Source of the DNA: an uncultured Bacteroides sp.
GTDB lineage: Bacteria; Bacteroidota; Bacteroidia; Bacteroidales; Bacteroidaceae
DNA: 6,078 nucleotides
Assembly: GCA_900557355.1 (NCBI GenBank)
Contig: USSR01000433.1
Span: 1 to 6,078, forward strand
Direction of reading: 5' to 3'
Part shown: piece after piece, positions 5,251 through 6,078 of the stretch
Numbering within the stretch: position 1 is the stretch's first letter
How the letters are laid out: each line of letters starts with the position of its first letter
Notes under the pieces: generated by a model
The model's input: only the letters and a program-made list of their open reading frames with translations
Told to the model about the DNA's origin: nothing
Databases searched by the model: none
Translations under genes and position numbers: made by a program

Positions 5251-6078
5251 CCCATATTCTTTATATTCGACCCCAGCAGGCAAAGTAAAATAGAATGTAG
5301 AGCCTTCTCCTTTTTTAGATTCTACACCAATGCCACCACCATAGTGTTCAACAATAGATTTCGTAATAGAAAGACCTAAACCTGTGCCACGAATGTTATA
5401 GTTCATCTTCACAAAACGTTCAAAGATAGCCCGGCGACTTTCTTCATCAATGCCACATCCTGTATCAGCTACATAAAAATAAAAGTTATTATTACTCAAA
5501 CGGCGATATCCAATCTTCACACTACCCTGTTCTGTAAACTTCAAAGCATTTTTCACCAAATTATTAATGACCTGTGCAAAACGTACCCGGTCTATCATTA
5601 AACGACATTGAGGAAGTTTTTCTACAAACTCAATCTGAATACCCGACGGACGGGGATGTGCATTTTCTGCAGCACACATTTCCTGAATCAAAGCATTCAC
5701 ATCCACATCTCCATCTTTATATTCCATTGTATTGGCCTCAATCTTTGAGAAGTCCAATAAATCATTAATCATCTGAACAAGAAAATCTTTATTGTCATTG
5801 ATTTCTTTCAGAAAAATCATTCGTTCTTCTCTACTCAGATTATCAGTCTCAGCAAGTACATTTGTAAATCCGACAATCGCATTAAGTGGGGTACGTATCT
5901 CATGGGTCATATTGGCGATAAAGGCATTCTTCAGCTGATTACTTTCTTCCGCCACTTCATTTAATTGTTGCAAAGTCTTCAACCTCTTGGTCTTGTTGAT
6001 AGACACCACAATCATAATGACCAGAAGTAATAAAATAATTACTCCAAAGCAAAGCAAGAGTATTTCATTCCTTTGATA
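5242..6078 (-). CDS. Sensor histidine kinase, C-terminal part (cut by the right edge)
   Basis: The reading frame is open to base 6078 on the minus strand, so this is the C-terminal part (about 278 residues) of a longer membrane sensor kinase. The TTG at 6055-6057 is not a real start: the frame continues upstream as YQRNEIL and the helix begins there. From there come one transmembrane helix (LLLCFGVIILLLLVIMIVV, about 6060-6004), a charged coiled-coil linker (TKRLKTLQQLNEVAEES), and the dimerisation helix with H-box MTHEIRTPLN (phospho-His at 5904-5902). The HATPase_c domain follows, with N-box NNLVKNALKFT, G1 DTGCGI, F-box FERF and G2 GTGLGLS. All catalytic boxes are intact. The protein ends shortly after the ATPase domain with no receiver domain, so it should pass phosphate to a separate response regulator, not visible here. 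The sensor domain and signal lie beyond the edge. It converges with the thiE-like gene, 15 bases apart. Confidence 0.93.
   Translation of the reverse strand, partial: YQRNEILLLCFGVIILLLLVIMIVVSINKTKRLKTLQQLNEVAEESNQLKNAFIANMTHEIRTPLNAIVGFTNVLAETDNLSREERMIFLKEINDNKDFLVQMINDLLDFSKIEANTMEYKDGDVDVNALIQEMCAAENAHPRPSGIQIEFVEKLPQCRLMIDRVRFAQVINNLVKNALKFTEQGSVKIGYRRLSNNNFYFYVADTGCGIDEESRRAIFERFVKMNYNIRGTGLGLSITKSIVEHYGGGIGVESKKGEGSTFYFTLPAGVEYKEYGKF

Noticed and set aside
6055..6057. TTG as the start codon of the histidine kinase
   Set aside because: The same frame stays open to the window edge and the membrane helix continues upstream of it, so the gene starts outside the window.
1..6078. Mobile element, CRISPR array, defence island, tRNA or rRNA
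   Set aside because: No transposase or integrase, no spaced repeats, no cloverleaf or rRNA-like sequence was seen; every long reading frame belongs to a common chromosomal family.

Overview
The window looks like chromosomal DNA of a Bacteroidales gut bacterium, most likely Bacteroides or a close relative. The DNA is moderately AT-rich. The superoxide dismutase protein matches what I remember of the Bacteroides fragilis enzyme almost word for word. Promoters fit the Bacteroidetes pattern (TAnnTTTG at -7, with TTTG or TTG about 19-22 bases upstream), and translation starts lie behind A-rich leaders without clear Shine-Dalgarno sequences. Genus is inferred from memory of protein families, not from a search.

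Layout from left to right. Bases 1-115 are intergenic and hold a near-consensus promoter firing leftward out of the window, plus a near-perfect dyad. Next comes a leftward pair, probably one transcript: a UvrD/PcrA-type DNA helicase (1266-3614), followed 10 bases later by carboxynorspermidine/carboxyspermidine decarboxylase nspC (116-1255), the last step of the alternative spermidine pathway. A 255-base divergent spacer (3615-3869) separates this unit from a rightward Fe/Mn superoxide dismutase gene (3870-4454), which ends in a hairpin. A separate promoter then drives a small ThiE/TenI-fold protein (4618-5226). Its stop lies only 15 bases from the stop of a convergent, leftward sensor histidine kinase (5242-6078). 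The kinase is cut by the right edge, so its sensor domain is not visible.

The genes are mostly ordinary housekeeping: DNA repair, polyamine synthesis, oxygen defence, a thiamine-fold enzyme and signalling. No shared pathway links them all. I found no mobile element, CRISPR array, rRNA or tRNA, and no convincing sign of an undescribed system. The points most worth a second look are the ThiE-like protein that has lost the thiamine-phosphate synthase metal ligands, the sod leader with a small ORF and a choice of starts, the mixed Fe/Mn signature of the dismutase, a uvrD promoter so close to the start codon that the mRNA may be leaderless, and a tandem 18-bp duplication in the uvrD linker.
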